From Hyphomicrobiales bacterium (GTDB lineage: Bacteria; Pseudomonadota; Alphaproteobacteria; Rhizobiales; Rhizobiaceae), in NCBI GenBank assembly GCA_900466605.1, contig UBMU01000008.1, forward strand, positions 401,945 to 465,944: 64,000 nt of DNA, read 5' to 3'. The stretch's first letter is position 1. Each line of letters begins with the position of its first letter. The translations under genes were made by a program, and so were the position numbers. Positions 45,980-56,011 of the stretch are shown piece after piece. A model generated the notes under the pieces. It did no database searches and had not been told where the DNA came from. It saw nothing but the letters and a program-made list of their open reading frames with translations.

Positions 45980-46893
45980 TCCTCAATCCAGCAAAGAGAG
46001 AGCTGCTCGCGGCTGAACTTCTCGAGGCCGAGGGGCTTTCGCACAAGAGCCGCTCGCTGACCAGCGATGCGCTGCGTCGTCTCTCCCGCAACAAGGCAGC
46101 CGTCGTCGCCATCATCGTGTTGCTGCTCCTGATATTGGTCGCATTCATCGGCCCGTACCTGATCCCGTTCGACTACGAGGAGCCGGATTGGGCAGCCTTC
46201 CGGATGCCTCCCGATATGGAAAGCGGCCACTACTTTGGAACCGATCCAAATGGCCGCGACCTGCTTGCGCGCGTGCTTTACGGCACCCGCGTCTCGCTGG
46301 CAGTCGCTGCGACCGCGACCATCGTGTCGGTGGTAATCGGGGTGCTCTACGGAGCTATTTCGGGATATGTCGGCGGTAGGCTCGATGCCATCATGATGCG
46401 CTTCGTCGATATCATGTACGCACTACCCTACATTCTCTTCGTAATCCTGCTGATGGTGGTTTTCGGCCGCAACGTCTACTTGCTGTTTGCGGCGATCGGT
46501 GCGCTGGAATGGCTGACAATGGCCCGCATCGTGCGGGGACAAACGCTTTCGATCAAGCAACGCGAGTTCATCGAAGCGGCCCGTGCGTCCGGCCAGAAAC
46601 CGTTCAAGATCATCCTGAAGCACATCATCCCGAACCTCGTTGGCCCGGTGGTGATCTTTGCAGCGCTGACCGTCCCAGAAATCATCGCGACCGAGAGCTT
46701 CCTGTCATACCTTGGCTTCGGTGTTCAGGAACCACTCACCTCGCTCGGCACGCTGATTGCCGAGGGCACCGACGCCATGGAAAGCATGCCGTGGCTCTTG
46801 GTTTTCCCGGCCTGTTTCCTCGTCGCCCTGCTCATGAGTCTGCTTTTCATCGGCGACGGCCTGCGTGACGCGTTCGACCCGAAGGATCGATAG
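45976..46893 (+). CDS. oppC: Oligopeptide ABC transporter permease
   Basis: 305 aa. N-terminal cytoplasmic segment (RRLSRNKAAVVAIIVLLLLI begins the first helix), FGTDPNGRDLLARVLYGTRV characteristic of the OppC/DppC group, and the EAA loop EAARASGQKPFKIILKHIIP. I use ATG 45976, which overlaps the oppB stop (ATGA); a start 9 codons earlier is possible but unlikely. Confidence 0.94.
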   Translation: MILNPAKRELLAAELLEAEGLSHKSRSLTSDALRRLSRNKAAVVAIIVLLLLILVAFIGPYLIPFDYEEPDWAAFRMPPDMESGHYFGTDPNGRDLLARVLYGTRVSLAVAATATIVSVVIGVLYGAISGYVGGRLDAIMMRFVDIMYALPYILFVILLMVVFGRNVYLLFAAIGALEWLTMARIVRGQTLSIKQREFIEAARASGQKPFKIILKHIIPNLVGPVVIFAALTVPEIIATESFLSYLGFGVQEPLTSLGTLIAEGTDAMESMPWLLVFPACFLVALLMSLLFIGDGLRDAFDPKDR

Positions 46894-46894
46894 A

Positions 46895-47902
46895 ATGCAC
46901 CCAGAAACAAAAAACGATACGCTTCTTGAACTGAAAGACTATTCGATCACCTTTGCGACGCCGGATGGCGAGGTGAAGGCCGTCTCCAACATGAACCTTT
47001 CGATCCGGCGGGGCGAGCGCGTGGCAATCGTCGGCGAGTCCGGGTCGGGCAAGAGCCAGACCTTCCTCGGCGTCATGGGTCTGCTTGCCAAGAACGGCCG
47101 CACCAACGGCCAAGCACTACTCGAGGGCAAGGATGTGCTGGCGCTGAAGCCGCGCGAGCTCGACCACGTCCGCGGCAAGGACATGGCCATGGTGTTCCAG
47201 GATCCAATGACGGCCCTCAATCCGTCGCTCAGGATCTCCCGCCAATTGACAGAACAGCTGGAGGTCCATCGCGGCTTTACGGCCCGGGCAGCCTCTGCCG
47301 AAGCGCTTGATATGCTCAAGCGTGTCGGCATCCCCGACCCGTCGCGACGCTTTAGCCTCTACCCGCACGAACTGTCTGGCGGGATGCGCCAGCGCATCGT
47401 TATCGCGATGGCATTGCTGACCAAACCGAAGCTGCTCATCGCCGATGAGCCGACAACCGCGCTCGACGTGACGATCCAGGCACAGATCCTCGATCTCTTC
47501 AACGATCTGACAGCGGAGATGAACACGGCGCTTGTCATGATCACCCATGATCTGGGCGTTGTGGCAGGCCTCGCGGACCGGGTCGCCGTCATGTATGCTG
47601 GGCGGATCGTCGAGGAAGCACCTGTCGATGAGCTTTTCGAAGTGCCGGCGCATCCCTATACAGCCGCACTGCACGCTTCCATCCCACGGCCGGACCAGGA
47701 CGTCGATCAGCTCGCCGTCATCCCCGGCCGCCCGCCCAATCTGCAACATTTGCCGAAGGGCTGCAGTTTCTCGCCGCGCTGTCCTTTGGTGCAGAACGAC
47801 TGCATAGACGCATCGCCGAAGCTGGAAATCCTGGCGAAAGGCCATTCGGCGGCCTGCTTCCATCCCTTCCCGCGCCGTGAGGAGGTTCTGAGCCATGTCT
47901 GA
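46895..47902 (+). CDS. oppD: Oligopeptide ABC transporter ATP-binding protein
   Basis: 335 aa. Walker A GESGSGKSQTF (near residue 45; Gln replaces the usual Thr after Lys-Ser), Q-loop MVFQDPMTALNPSLRIS, signature LSGGMRQRIVIAMAL, Walker B LLIADEPTTALDVT, and the C-terminal peptide-transporter extension with GRPPNLQHLPKGCSFSPRCP, whose cysteines can hold an Fe-S cluster in this family. One base after oppC, overlapping oppF by 8 nt. Confidence 0.94.
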   Translation: MHPETKNDTLLELKDYSITFATPDGEVKAVSNMNLSIRRGERVAIVGESGSGKSQTFLGVMGLLAKNGRTNGQALLEGKDVLALKPRELDHVRGKDMAMVFQDPMTALNPSLRISRQLTEQLEVHRGFTARAASAEALDMLKRVGIPDPSRRFSLYPHELSGGMRQRIVIAMALLTKPKLLIADEPTTALDVTIQAQILDLFNDLTAEMNTALVMITHDLGVVAGLADRVAVMYAGRIVEEAPVDELFEVPAHPYTAALHASIPRPDQDVDQLAVIPGRPPNLQHLPKGCSFSPRCPLVQNDCIDASPKLEILAKGHSAACFHPFPRREEVLSHV

Positions 47903-48878
47903 CCGATCGCTTTTGAGAGTCGAGAATCTTACCACCCAGTTCGAGATTGCATCGAAGAGCTTTTTCAAACCTCCGACGCTGCTGACAGCCGTGAACAATG
48001 TCAGTTTCGACCTGAGAGAAGGCCGGACACTTGGGATCGTCGGCGAGTCCGGGTGTGGCAAGTCGACGCTCGGCCGTTCTATCCTGCGTCTCCTGAAGTC
48101 GCAGAAAGGCCGAATCCTGTGGCAGGGACGGAATTTGCTCGACTTGTCGGACGAGGAAATGCGCACTGCGCGCCGCGACATGCAGATCATCTTCCAGGAT
48201 CCGATCGCCTCCCTCGACCCGCGCATGACAGTCGGCGACATCATTGCTGAACCGCTGACGGTGTTCGAGCCCAAGCTTACGAAAGCGGAACGAGTGGCAC
48301 GCGTTCGGGAGATCATGGCGGCCGTCGGTCTGGTGCCCGAAATGATCAACCGCTATCCGCACGAGTTTTCGGGCGGCCAGGCACAGCGCATCGGCATCGC
48401 CCGCGCGGTCGTGACGCGACCGAAACTCATCATCTGCGACGAGCCCGTCTCGGCACTCGACGTTTCTATCCAGGGGCAGGTGATCACGCTCTTGCGCAAG
48501 CTTCGCAAGGAGTTCGGGCTGACGCTGATCTTCATCAGCCACGATCTTTCGGTCGTGCGGCTGATCTCTGACGACGTGCTTGTGCTTTATCTCGGCAAGG
48601 TGGTCGAGGCCGGCGACTGCGCCACGGTGTTCGACCGTCCGGCGCATCCCTATACGCAGGCCCTTTTCTCGGCCGCACCGGTGCCGGATCCGAAGCTTGC
48701 CCGCAACCGGCAGCGGATCCGTCTGCAGGGCGACCCGCCCTCACCGCTCAACCCGCCTCCAGGCTGCGTATTTTCTCCTCGCTGCTGGAAGGCGACGGAT
48801 ATCTGCCGCACAGAAATGCCGCCGACGGAAGCGGTTCGGGTTGGCCAGACGGCCGCTTGCTATCACATTGACAGCTAG
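47895..48878 (+). CDS. oppF: Oligopeptide ABC transporter ATP-binding protein
   Basis: 327 aa. Walker A GESGCGKSTLGRSIL, Q-loop IIFQDPIASLDPRMTV, signature FSGGQAQRIGIARAV, Walker B LIICDEPVSALDVSI, and the C-terminal region GDPPSPLNPPPGCVFSPRCW of peptide-transport ATPases. Last gene of the operon; a hairpin follows 19 nt after its stop. Confidence 0.94.
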   Translation: MSDRSLLRVENLTTQFEIASKSFFKPPTLLTAVNNVSFDLREGRTLGIVGESGCGKSTLGRSILRLLKSQKGRILWQGRNLLDLSDEEMRTARRDMQIIFQDPIASLDPRMTVGDIIAEPLTVFEPKLTKAERVARVREIMAAVGLVPEMINRYPHEFSGGQAQRIGIARAVVTRPKLIICDEPVSALDVSIQGQVITLLRKLRKEFGLTLIFISHDLSVVRLISDDVLVLYLGKVVEAGDCATVFDRPAHPYTQALFSAAPVPDPKLARNRQRIRLQGDPPSPLNPPPGCVFSPRCWKATDICRTEMPPTEAVRVGQTAACYHIDS

Positions 48879-48897
48879 CGGCATCTACTCAAACGTC

Positions 48898-48928
48898 AAA
48901 CGGCCCGTTGATCGTCGGCGGGCCGTTT
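48898..48928. terminator. Probable terminator after oppF
   Basis: AAACGGCCCG, 11-nt loop, CGGGCCGTTT followed by CAGTTCTT. The stem is 10 bp and the T-run is short, with A bases on the other side, so it can work weakly in both directions between oppF and the convergent transglycosylase gene. Confidence 0.6.
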
Positions 48929-48959
48929 CAGTTCTTGTAAGTGCGAAGCACAGCAACCG

Positions 48960-50417
48960 TCAATTCTTTGCCGGTTCAGCTGTGCTCGCTGAGGCTCCGT
49001 GAGCCTCGAGACGCTCCGTGAGCAAACTGTAAGCCACATAGTATTTGAAGATATTGCCGACGTATTGGACCGTCTCTCGCCCGACGATTGCCGCAGCGGC
49101 GTTCTCGACATTTCCGAACCAGACATCGGGATTGAGACCCATATCCATCGCTTTCGCGCGAAACTTCCGGAGATTTCCCGGCCCTGCATTATAGGCAGCA
49201 AACGCCATCAGCTGCTGATCGCGCGGTGAGACACCTGGATCGTTGATATAGACATTGATCAGATGGCGCAGATATTTGGCCCCGGCTTCAACGTTTCGAT
49301 CCTGGCTTTTCGCAATACCGGTGATGCCGACCTCCTTGCCCGCTGCCGTGGCCGGCAACAGTTGCATCACGCCGACGGCGCCTCTAGCGCTGTGGCGCGA
49401 TTGATCAAGCTGCGACTCCTGATAGCCCTGAGCTATCAGCATGAGGTAGTCAAACGAGTACGTGCCTGCATGTTTTCGGAATATCTCGACCAGTTCTTTG
49501 AAGCGATCGACATCGGCAGGCGAATAGGCCCGTCGCAGCATCGTATCGCTCTTGAAATAGCGATTGCGCAGCATGTTGCCGAATGCCGTGCCGACCTTGT
49601 GTTGCTCGACGAACCTGTCGAGAACAGCCTTTAACTGCGGGCTGCCCTTGCGGATGGCCCAGGCGATTTTGCCGTGCTCCGACACGGCGATGTCAGCATG
49701 CACCTTCAGGTCCGTAAACACCTTTGCCCAAATGTCAGCCTTGTATTGGTCGACAACAGTCCAGGGAAGCAGGCCGGCGTTGACCATTTCCATCAGGTCT
49801 TCATCTTCGAGGTTCTCATCGATCGGCCTGACCTGGATCTCGGGCTTTCCCGCTTTCTTCAGTTGTTCATTGAGCGACAGAAGGTGCTCGTAATAGCTGC
49901 TTGTCTGCCGGACGCGAATTTCCTTTCCAGCGAGATCATCAACGCCTGTCACCGGTTCCGCCGAAGGCCCGGAGACCAATACTTCATTGGCATCGCTATA
50001 GAGCGGCGCACTGAAATCGGCCTCCCGAAGGCGCGCCGGCGTCACCGTCAGGTTGGCCATAATGATGTCGCCAAGCCCCTCCTTGAGGGCCGGAATCAAT
50101 CGGTCCCGGCCGGTCGGAATGAATGCGACGCGGATGTGTTCGATTTCTTTCTTTCTGCCCTTGTTCAGCTCTGCTTCAAGGGCGGCCCCGAACTCCACCG
50201 CAGTTCCAAACTGCCGGCCCTTGTCGATGAAATAGATGGTCTTGCTGTATGGCACCAGGATGCGGACGAGCCGTATCTTGGTCATCGTATCGAGATCGCC
50301 TGTATTCGGTTTCGGCATCACCCTGCCGAGCTCGATCTTCGTTTGAGCGAAAACATCAACCTGCCCGAACAGTACGGCCATGGCGGCGAACACTAGGCTG
50401 AAAAGGAAATATCGCAT
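48960..50417 (-). CDS. Solute-binding domain / lytic transglycosylase fusion (MltF-like)
   Basis: 485 aa. Signal peptide (residues 1-25), then a type 3 solute-binding domain (~60-310: VAFIPTGRDRLIPALKEGLG, DLAGKEIRVRQTSSYYEHLL) fused to an SLT catalytic domain (~320-470) with the catalytic Glu in AQGYQESQLDQSRHSARGAV and AYNAGPGNLRKFRAKA. This is the MltF arrangement, in which the sensor part may bind muropeptides and control the enzyme. Located just after the peptide transporter operon but on the other strand. Confidence 0.9.
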   Translation of the reverse strand: MRYFLFSLVFAAMAVLFGQVDVFAQTKIELGRVMPKPNTGDLDTMTKIRLVRILVPYSKTIYFIDKGRQFGTAVEFGAALEAELNKGRKKEIEHIRVAFIPTGRDRLIPALKEGLGDIIMANLTVTPARLREADFSAPLYSDANEVLVSGPSAEPVTGVDDLAGKEIRVRQTSSYYEHLLSLNEQLKKAGKPEIQVRPIDENLEDEDLMEMVNAGLLPWTVVDQYKADIWAKVFTDLKVHADIAVSEHGKIAWAIRKGSPQLKAVLDRFVEQHKVGTAFGNMLRNRYFKSDTMLRRAYSPADVDRFKELVEIFRKHAGTYSFDYLMLIAQGYQESQLDQSRHSARGAVGVMQLLPATAAGKEVGITGIAKSQDRNVEAGAKYLRHLINVYINDPGVSPRDQQLMAFAAYNAGPGNLRKFRAKAMDMGLNPDVWFGNVENAAAAIVGRETVQYVGNIFKYYVAYSLLTERLEAHGASASTAEPAKN

Positions 50418-50557
50418 GACCTGGCCCCCAGCTGACGCTGAGAGCGTATCACGTTTAGAAGACGATCAAAGCGACTTGGTGACGACGAGGAACGAGGCCT
50501 TTCCGTTCAAGTCAATTCGCCGGATTCATAAGTGGTAGACGCCGACCGGGCTCGCCG

Positions 50558-51586
50558 TTAGCGGGCCCCCCAGGTGTCGCTCAACCGATAGCCTTCCGGC
50601 CACGGGTCGGACGGATCAAGCATGTGCTGATGCGTGCCGGTAATCCAGGCACGGCCGGAAATCTCAGGCAGGATCGCCGGGCGATCGCCGACTGTCGTCG
50701 TGCCGAGAATGCGGCCGGAAAAGGTCGAGCCGATCAGCGAAACAGCCGTCAGACGATCTTCGAGCGTCATCTGGCCGCGCGCATGCAATACCGCCATGCG
50801 CGCCGACAGCGCCGTTCCGGTCGGTGAGCGGTCGACCTTGCCAGGCTGGATGGCGACGGCGGCGCCCGCGCGCAGACCTTCCGCGGTGCGCTCCACCGGA
50901 CCTGCGAAGAGGCAGAAGGAAAAGTGCTTCCAGTCCGGGTTCTCAGGGTGATGAAAACCAAGAGCGGCATTGGCGGCATTGGTGATACGCACGCCGAGCT
51001 TCGCAATATCGTGCGCCTCGTCGGGCGATAGGCCGAAGCCCATGGCTGCCGCGTCGACGATGACGAAACTGTCGCCGCCATAGGCGGTGTCGACGGTCAA
51101 CGTGCCCAGCCCCTCGACTTCCAGCTTCGCGTCCAATCGTTCCGCGAAGCTCGGCAGATTCTGCACGAAAATGCGTTCGGCCTTGCCGTTGCGGCACTCG
51201 GCACGGACACGAACCAGACCGCCGGGGGCCTCCAGCGTGATTTCAGTGACGGGCTCCTGCATTGGCAGGATGCCGCTGTCCAGCAATACCGTGGACACGC
51301 AGATCGAATTCGAGCCGGACATCGGCGGCGTGTCCTCGGGCTCCATGATGATGAAGGCGGCATCGGCGTCGGGATGCTTCGGGGGCACCAGCAGATTGAC
51401 GTGACGGAAGACGCCGCCGCGCGGTTCGTTCAGCACGAAATTGCGTAAAGTTCCGTCGCTGGCGATCCAGCGGCTCTGCTCCCAGATCGTTTCGCCGGGT
51501 GGCGGGGTCACGCCTCCGACGATCACATCTCCCACCTCGCCCTCGGCATGGGCGGAAACGACATGGATGGTCTTGGTACTGCGCAT
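50558..51586 (-). CDS. Proline racemase superfamily enzyme of the hydroxyproline cluster (Ser/Thr active-site variant)
   Basis: 342 aa. Proline racemase/hydroxyproline epimerase/trans-3-hydroxyproline dehydratase fold: [52 protein letters not shown]. The two positions that carry the catalytic residues read Ser90 (PPMSGSN) and Thr256 (RSPTGT). Two-base racemases have Cys at both; the trans-3-hydroxyproline dehydratases have Cys and Thr. So 4-hydroxyproline epimerase is the neighbour-based guess, but a dehydratase or another reaction is possible. Last gene of the transporter-dehydrogenase-AcnX operon, 9 nt after AcnX. Confidence 0.8.
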   Translation of the reverse strand: MRSTKTIHVVSAHAEGEVGDVIVGGVTPPPGETIWEQSRWIASDGTLRNFVLNEPRGGVFRHVNLLVPPKHPDADAAFIIMEPEDTPPMSGSNSICVSTVLLDSGILPMQEPVTEITLEAPGGLVRVRAECRNGKAERIFVQNLPSFAERLDAKLEVEGLGTLTVDTAYGGDSFVIVDAAAMGFGLSPDEAHDIAKLGVRITNAANAALGFHHPENPDWKHFSFCLFAGPVERTAEGLRAGAAVAIQPGKVDRSPTGTALSARMAVLHARGQMTLEDRLTAVSLIGSTFSGRILGTTTVGDRPAILPEISGRAWITGTHQHMLDPSDPWPEGYRLSDTWGAR

Positions 51587-51595
51587 GATACCTCC

Positions 51596-53287
51596 TCAGG
51601 AAAGCCAGTTGGGGAGCCGCGGAGCGACGCGTCCGGTCAGAGCCGCTTCGACACAATCGGCAAGGCTACCGAAGCGAACTGTGCGGCCGGAGAGCCCTGG
51701 GCCATAGTGAGCGTACTTGCCGGAATTCGTTATGAGGGCGCGTGTCCGAGTCGGGAACAGCGGCTCGGAAATCGAACACCAGCAAAGATCGGGCAGGACC
51801 TGCACGCCCGCGTCCTCCAGCCGCCGGATTAGACCTTCATTGCGGGCTTCGCTGATGACCTGCCGACCGGCAGTGACGATCACCGCAACATCGGCATGCC
51901 GGCGGCGGCCCGCCAGGGCCTCCGCCAAAGCCCGACACTCCGTCAAGGAGGCATGCGGGCTGCCGATAGCGATGAGTTCCACTTCCTCCGGTCCACCGTT
52001 GAGCACGGTCCAGGCTGCGGCCATGTCAGTGCGGGAGATTGACGCCCGGTCGGCATCGCCATGCGCTGCGCCAACGGCCTCTGGTGTCACGCCTTCCACA
52101 TGCAGCATGGGTGCCGCAGAGGTGGTGCCGAAGGCGGCGCAAAGCGCCTTGAGATCGTCCTGCGTCGGCTGTGCGGGGCCAAGACCGCGCAGGAGCGGGA
52201 TGCGGTCAGGCGACGCGCGACCGGCGAGATAGCCGATCAGCGGCCAGAAGGCGTCATCAATGTGTTCCGGCAGTTCGACATCGATGATCCGGCGCGCCTT
52301 CCGATGCTCATCGAGATAGACACCGGAGAGCGGTGCTCGGCCGGTCAACGCGATGCAGAGATCAAGAAAATCGGGGTGCTTTGCCGTCCTGGCTCCAAGG
52401 ACCGTGTTAGCGAAGATCACCGCGTTTGATTCCGCCCAGGCAATAGATTCACCCGCCTGCGGCGCGCTTTCGAGTAGGTAGGGAGAACAGGTGAAGGTTG
52501 GCCGACAGCCCATGCGGACATAAGCATCGGCAAGCCGAGCTGCCGGGTCGCCGAAGGCCGAGGGCACGCCCTGCGCCTGCCAATTGGCACGGTCGACGGA
52601 GATGGCGTTCATGGTCGTCGGCAGGCAAACCTGCGCTCCCATGTCCGCCATCTTTTCCGCAAAGGTAAGATTTGCAGGGCTGGCGTAGATGCAGCCGTCA
52701 ATATGCCCCTGCGTCACATCCACAAGTCGATGCGCACCCTGCTGCGCCGCCATGGCGCAGATGATGCGCATGGCCTGCTGGGCGGCGACACCTTGCCGTC
52801 CATCCAGCATGGCGCGGTCCGCTTCGGTTAGGTCGAGCATAGCGGTCGCGGGAGGAGCGATCGGGATCTCCACACCGTCTGCCACAATCGACGCATCGCT
52901 TATCTCAGCCGCCTTCGCGCGGGAGAGCGCTGCGAAGGCTTCCGGCCCAAGCCGCAGGACGGGCAACGGCTTGCCGAACATTTCGGACGCGATCAGCGCG
53001 CCGAGCGTCAGCACATCCTCGGCCTCGGAAAAGACGAGGGCGGCCGGTGCCCGTCCTGTCAGCACAAGATCGAGCAGTACACCGGAACCCGTGCAGGACC
53101 CGCGGCTCGACGGCATCATCAGGATGCCGCCTGTCAGACAGGTCCCATGAAGCGGGTGGTGCACGTCAATCACGCTGCCCGTCGCCGGGTCGACCCCACC
53201 CCAGAAGCTCAGGGCCTCCTTGGTGGCAATGACGGGACCTTTGGCGAAACCGCCGAGAATGCTGCGATCGGGTGCGGGCTGGTTCAT
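51596..53287 (-). CDS. Aconitase X (probable cis-3-hydroxy-L-proline dehydratase)
   Basis: 563 aa. Full-length fused AcnX: N-terminal swivel (DUF126) part (~1-125: [39 protein letters not shown]) and C-terminal DUF521 part ([60 protein letters not shown]). Fused bacterial AcnX proteins near proline genes have been shown to dehydrate cis-3-hydroxyproline to delta-1-pyrroline-2-carboxylate; a reductase for that product is encoded at 59405-60442. Start at 53287 ([10 protein letters not shown]); the open frame upstream is not convincing. Confidence 0.87.
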   Translation of the reverse strand: MNQPAPDRSILGGFAKGPVIATKEALSFWGGVDPATGSVIDVHHPLHGTCLTGGILMMPSSRGSCTGSGVLLDLVLTGRAPAALVFSEAEDVLTLGALIASEMFGKPLPVLRLGPEAFAALSRAKAAEISDASIVADGVEIPIAPPATAMLDLTEADRAMLDGRQGVAAQQAMRIICAMAAQQGAHRLVDVTQGHIDGCIYASPANLTFAEKMADMGAQVCLPTTMNAISVDRANWQAQGVPSAFGDPAARLADAYVRMGCRPTFTCSPYLLESAPQAGESIAWAESNAVIFANTVLGARTAKHPDFLDLCIALTGRAPLSGVYLDEHRKARRIIDVELPEHIDDAFWPLIGYLAGRASPDRIPLLRGLGPAQPTQDDLKALCAAFGTTSAAPMLHVEGVTPEAVGAAHGDADRASISRTDMAAAWTVLNGGPEEVELIAIGSPHASLTECRALAEALAGRRRHADVAVIVTAGRQVISEARNEGLIRRLEDAGVQVLPDLCWCSISEPLFPTRTRALITNSGKYAHYGPGLSGRTVRFGSLADCVEAALTGRVAPRLPNWLS

Positions 53288-53374
53288 GTCAAGCGGAACC
53301 TTGAGTCGAGAGCGGACGGTCACCAACAGGGGCGCTACGAACCAACATCGCGGTTGGCGCGCGGTTGGCCCCCG

Positions 53375-54625
53375 TCAGAATCTTTGCGGCGAGAAAGATG
53401 CAATATCGATGGCGGGCTTCCTGCCAGTCAGAAGATCCGCGACGATCCGCGCGGTGCCTGCCGACTGGGTTAGGCCGAGATGGCCGTGACCGAAAGCATA
53501 GACGACTCGCTGGCTATCGCGGGATTGGCCGATGGCGGGCAGGCTGTCTGGTAGGGACGGGCGGAACCCCATCCACTGCACGCCGCCTTGCGGCTTCAGC
53601 CCCGGCAGGAAACTGCGCGCCTTCTCCAGCATCGCCTCCGAGCGCCGGAAATTCGGCGGAAGCTTGAGCCCTCCGAGCTCGACGGCGCCACCGACGCGGA
53701 TACCCGTCGATAGCCGGGTAACCACGAAACCGTGGCCACCGAACGTGATCTGTGTTCGCAGATCGAAAGCGTCCGGGGGAAGCGTGGTATTGTAGCCGCG
53801 CTCCGTTTCCAACGGAATGTTCTCGCCGATCGCGCGGGCCACTTGATGGGAAAAGGCGCCCGCCGACAGGACCACCCGCGCGGCACGTCGCGAACCCCCG
53901 CCGGTGCTCACAACGTCGACGCCGCCCTCGACAGGACGCAATGCCGTTACTTCCGCACGCTCAATCGTGCCACCCATGGTGCGGAAGTGATCCGCCAGCG
54001 CAAGTGTGTAGAGTTTGGGATCAGCGATGGAGTACCAACCGGGCGTGAAGGTGCCATGGGTAAAGCGCGCGGCAAGGCCGGGTTGGATCTCCGCGATCCC
54101 GGCCGCATCGAGGTGATGGAACTCGACGCCGTGCGCTTCCCGCGCCTTCCAGCCGGGGAACGAAGCCTTCAATTCGGCTTCGCCCTCATAGACCTGGAGA
54201 TTGCCGTCCTTGCGCAGCATGGCGACGGTGCCGGTCTGCTGCAGGAACGGTTCAAGCTCTGCCTTCGAAAGATCCATCAGCGCGGTTTGCGCCGCCGTGG
54301 AGTGGGCGACTCGACCCGGCGCGCAAGCGCGCCAGAACCTGAACATCCAGGGAGCGATCTGCAAGGCATAGGCTGGCGGCACGGACAGCGGACCGAGCGG
54401 ATCGAGAAGCCACCTCGGCGCTTTCTTGAGGATGCCGGGCGAGGCGAGCGGCAAGATGTCGGTGAAGGCGAAGGCGCCGGCATTGCCTGCCGATGCGCCG
54501 GCAGCAGGGCCCTCCCGGTCGAGAACGACCACCGAAAGTCCTCTTGCCTGAGCTGCGATCGCCGCGGACAGCCCAACGACCCCCGCGCCGACCACGATCA
54601 CATCAGGTTGGGTTTGATTGTTCAT
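53375..54625 (-). CDS. FAD-dependent D-amino-acid / D-hydroxyproline dehydrogenase
   Basis: 416 aa. DadA-type flavoprotein: FAD site VIVVGAGVVGLSAAIAAQAR at the N-terminus, RVVLSAGAFSHQVARAIGEN, and the C-terminal RPSLPDSLPAIGQSRDSQRV with FGHGHLGLTQSAGTARIVAD. In hydroxyproline pathways this enzyme oxidises cis-4-hydroxy-D-proline to delta-1-pyrroline-4-hydroxy-2-carboxylate. ATG 54625 has GAGG 6 nt upstream and lies 7 nt after the ABC ATPase gene. Confidence 0.9.
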   Translation of the reverse strand: MNNQTQPDVIVVGAGVVGLSAAIAAQARGLSVVVLDREGPAAGASAGNAGAFAFTDILPLASPGILKKAPRWLLDPLGPLSVPPAYALQIAPWMFRFWRACAPGRVAHSTAAQTALMDLSKAELEPFLQQTGTVAMLRKDGNLQVYEGEAELKASFPGWKAREAHGVEFHHLDAAGIAEIQPGLAARFTHGTFTPGWYSIADPKLYTLALADHFRTMGGTIERAEVTALRPVEGGVDVVSTGGGSRRAARVVLSAGAFSHQVARAIGENIPLETERGYNTTLPPDAFDLRTQITFGGHGFVVTRLSTGIRVGGAVELGGLKLPPNFRRSEAMLEKARSFLPGLKPQGGVQWMGFRPSLPDSLPAIGQSRDSQRVVYAFGHGHLGLTQSAGTARIVADLLTGRKPAIDIASFSPQRF

Positions 54626-54632
54626 AGTCGCC

Positions 54633-55355
54633 TCAATGGGTCGCCGCGAGGAAAGCCTGCAGCTCCGGATCCTTCGGCGCACCGAACAGCTCTTCCGGCG
54701 GAGCGATTTCAGCCATCACGCCCTTATGGAAGAAAGCGACGCGGTCTGAAACTTCACGTGCAAACTTCATTTCGTGCGTGACGCAAATCATCGTCATCCC
54801 CTCGGAGGCGAGCATGCGCAGCGTGTCGAGCACTTCACCAACCAGCTGCGGGTCAAGCGCCGAAGTGACCTCGTCGAACAGCATGTATTCCGGCGACATT
54901 GCGAGTGCTCGGGCGATCGCCATGCGCTGCTGCTGACCACCGGACATGCGGTTCGGGTAGACCTTCAGCTTCTCCCCAAGGCCGACGTGGGTGAGCTGCT
55001 TTACAGCCATCGCTTCGGCTTCCGCCTTGGGAAGGCCGAGCACCTTTCTGGGCGCGAGCATGACGTTTTCCAGCACCGTGAGATGCGGAAACGCGTTCCA
55101 CTGCTGGAAGACGATGCCGAGCTTGCGACGCAGCTTGTTGAGGTCGGTGGACTTGGCATGCACGTCGGTCCCGTCGACAACGATGCGGCCGCTGTCAATG
55201 CCTTCAAGACCGTTGATGCAAGTCAGCAGCGTCGACTTTCCCGAACCGGAGCCACCAATGATGGTCAGCACCTCGCCCTTCGGGACAGTGAGGTTGATGC
55301 CCTTCAGTACCTCCAACGGGCCGAAGGATTTACGGACGTTTTCAATCTCAATCAT
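54633..55355 (-). CDS. Polar amino-acid ABC transporter ATP-binding protein
   Basis: 240 aa. Walker A GGSGSGKSTLLTCI, Q-loop IVFQQWNAFPHLTVLEN, signature MSGGQQQRMAIARAL, Walker B YMLFDEVTSALDPQ, and the ending of the PAAT family (GAPKDPELQAFLAATH). Start at 55355 (MIEIENVRKS) overlaps the permease gene by 8 nt. Energises uptake with the two permeases and binding protein upstream; substrate inferred to be hydroxyproline. Confidence 0.93.
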   Translation of the reverse strand: MIEIENVRKSFGPLEVLKGINLTVPKGEVLTIIGGSGSGKSTLLTCINGLEGIDSGRIVVDGTDVHAKSTDLNKLRRKLGIVFQQWNAFPHLTVLENVMLAPRKVLGLPKAEAEAMAVKQLTHVGLGEKLKVYPNRMSGGQQQRMAIARALAMSPEYMLFDEVTSALDPQLVGEVLDTLRMLASEGMTMICVTHEMKFAREVSDRVAFFHKGVMAEIAPPEELFGAPKDPELQAFLAATH

Positions 55356-56001
55356 TGGGGGACCACCGTTTTTCGAGATACCCGCCAATCCGGGCGATAG
55401 GGAAGCTGATGAGGAAGTAGACGGCGCCGCAGATCAGCAGAATGAACAGCGGCTCCTGCAGCCGGGTCACGAGAATTTGCGACGCGCGGAGCAACTCGAT
55501 CAGGCCGAGCCAGAGCACCAGTGCGGAATCCTTCATGACGCCCAGTGTCAGTCCGATCCAGGACGGCAGCGAAACGCGTGTCGCCAGCGGCGCTACAATA
55601 TAGCGCATGTCCTGCCACCAGGTCATGCCCAGCGAGCGAGCCGCACGGCGCGTGGTTGGCGGCACCGAGGAAATGCCGCCGCGGACGATCTCCGTGCAAT
55701 AGGCGGCCGTGTAGAGCGACAGCACCACGCAGGACGTTGTAAACGGAGGCCAGCCAAGCCGCATGATCGACTGGAGCGCATTGCCGAGGACAAGCTGGAT
55801 CAACAGGGGCACCGAGCGAAAGACGTCGAGTACGAAGGTCAGTGGTGCGGACCAGTAAGGTCCGAGTTCCACGCGGATCATCCCGAAAAGGATTCCGAGG
55901 ACGGTGCCGGCAGCGACCGAAACGGCAGTGACCGCGAGCGTCATCCCCGCGCCTTGCGCCAGGAAGGCCAGATCACTCCAGGTGAGGGCAGTATTAAACA
56001 T
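55348..56001 (-). CDS. Polar amino-acid ABC transporter permease
   Basis: 217 aa, HisMQ-type permease with about five helices; EAA loop SVPPTTRRAARSLGMTWWQD near residue 125. Begins MFNTALTWSDLAFLAQGAGM. Pairs with the second permease 10 nt upstream. Confidence 0.92.
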   Translation of the reverse strand: MFNTALTWSDLAFLAQGAGMTLAVTAVSVAAGTVLGILFGMIRVELGPYWSAPLTFVLDVFRSVPLLIQLVLGNALQSIMRLGWPPFTTSCVVLSLYTAAYCTEIVRGGISSVPPTTRRAARSLGMTWWQDMRYIVAPLATRVSLPSWIGLTLGVMKDSALVLWLGLIELLRASQILVTRLQEPLFILLICGAVYFLISFPIARIGGYLEKRWSPND

Positions 56002-56011
56002 CTCTCACCTC

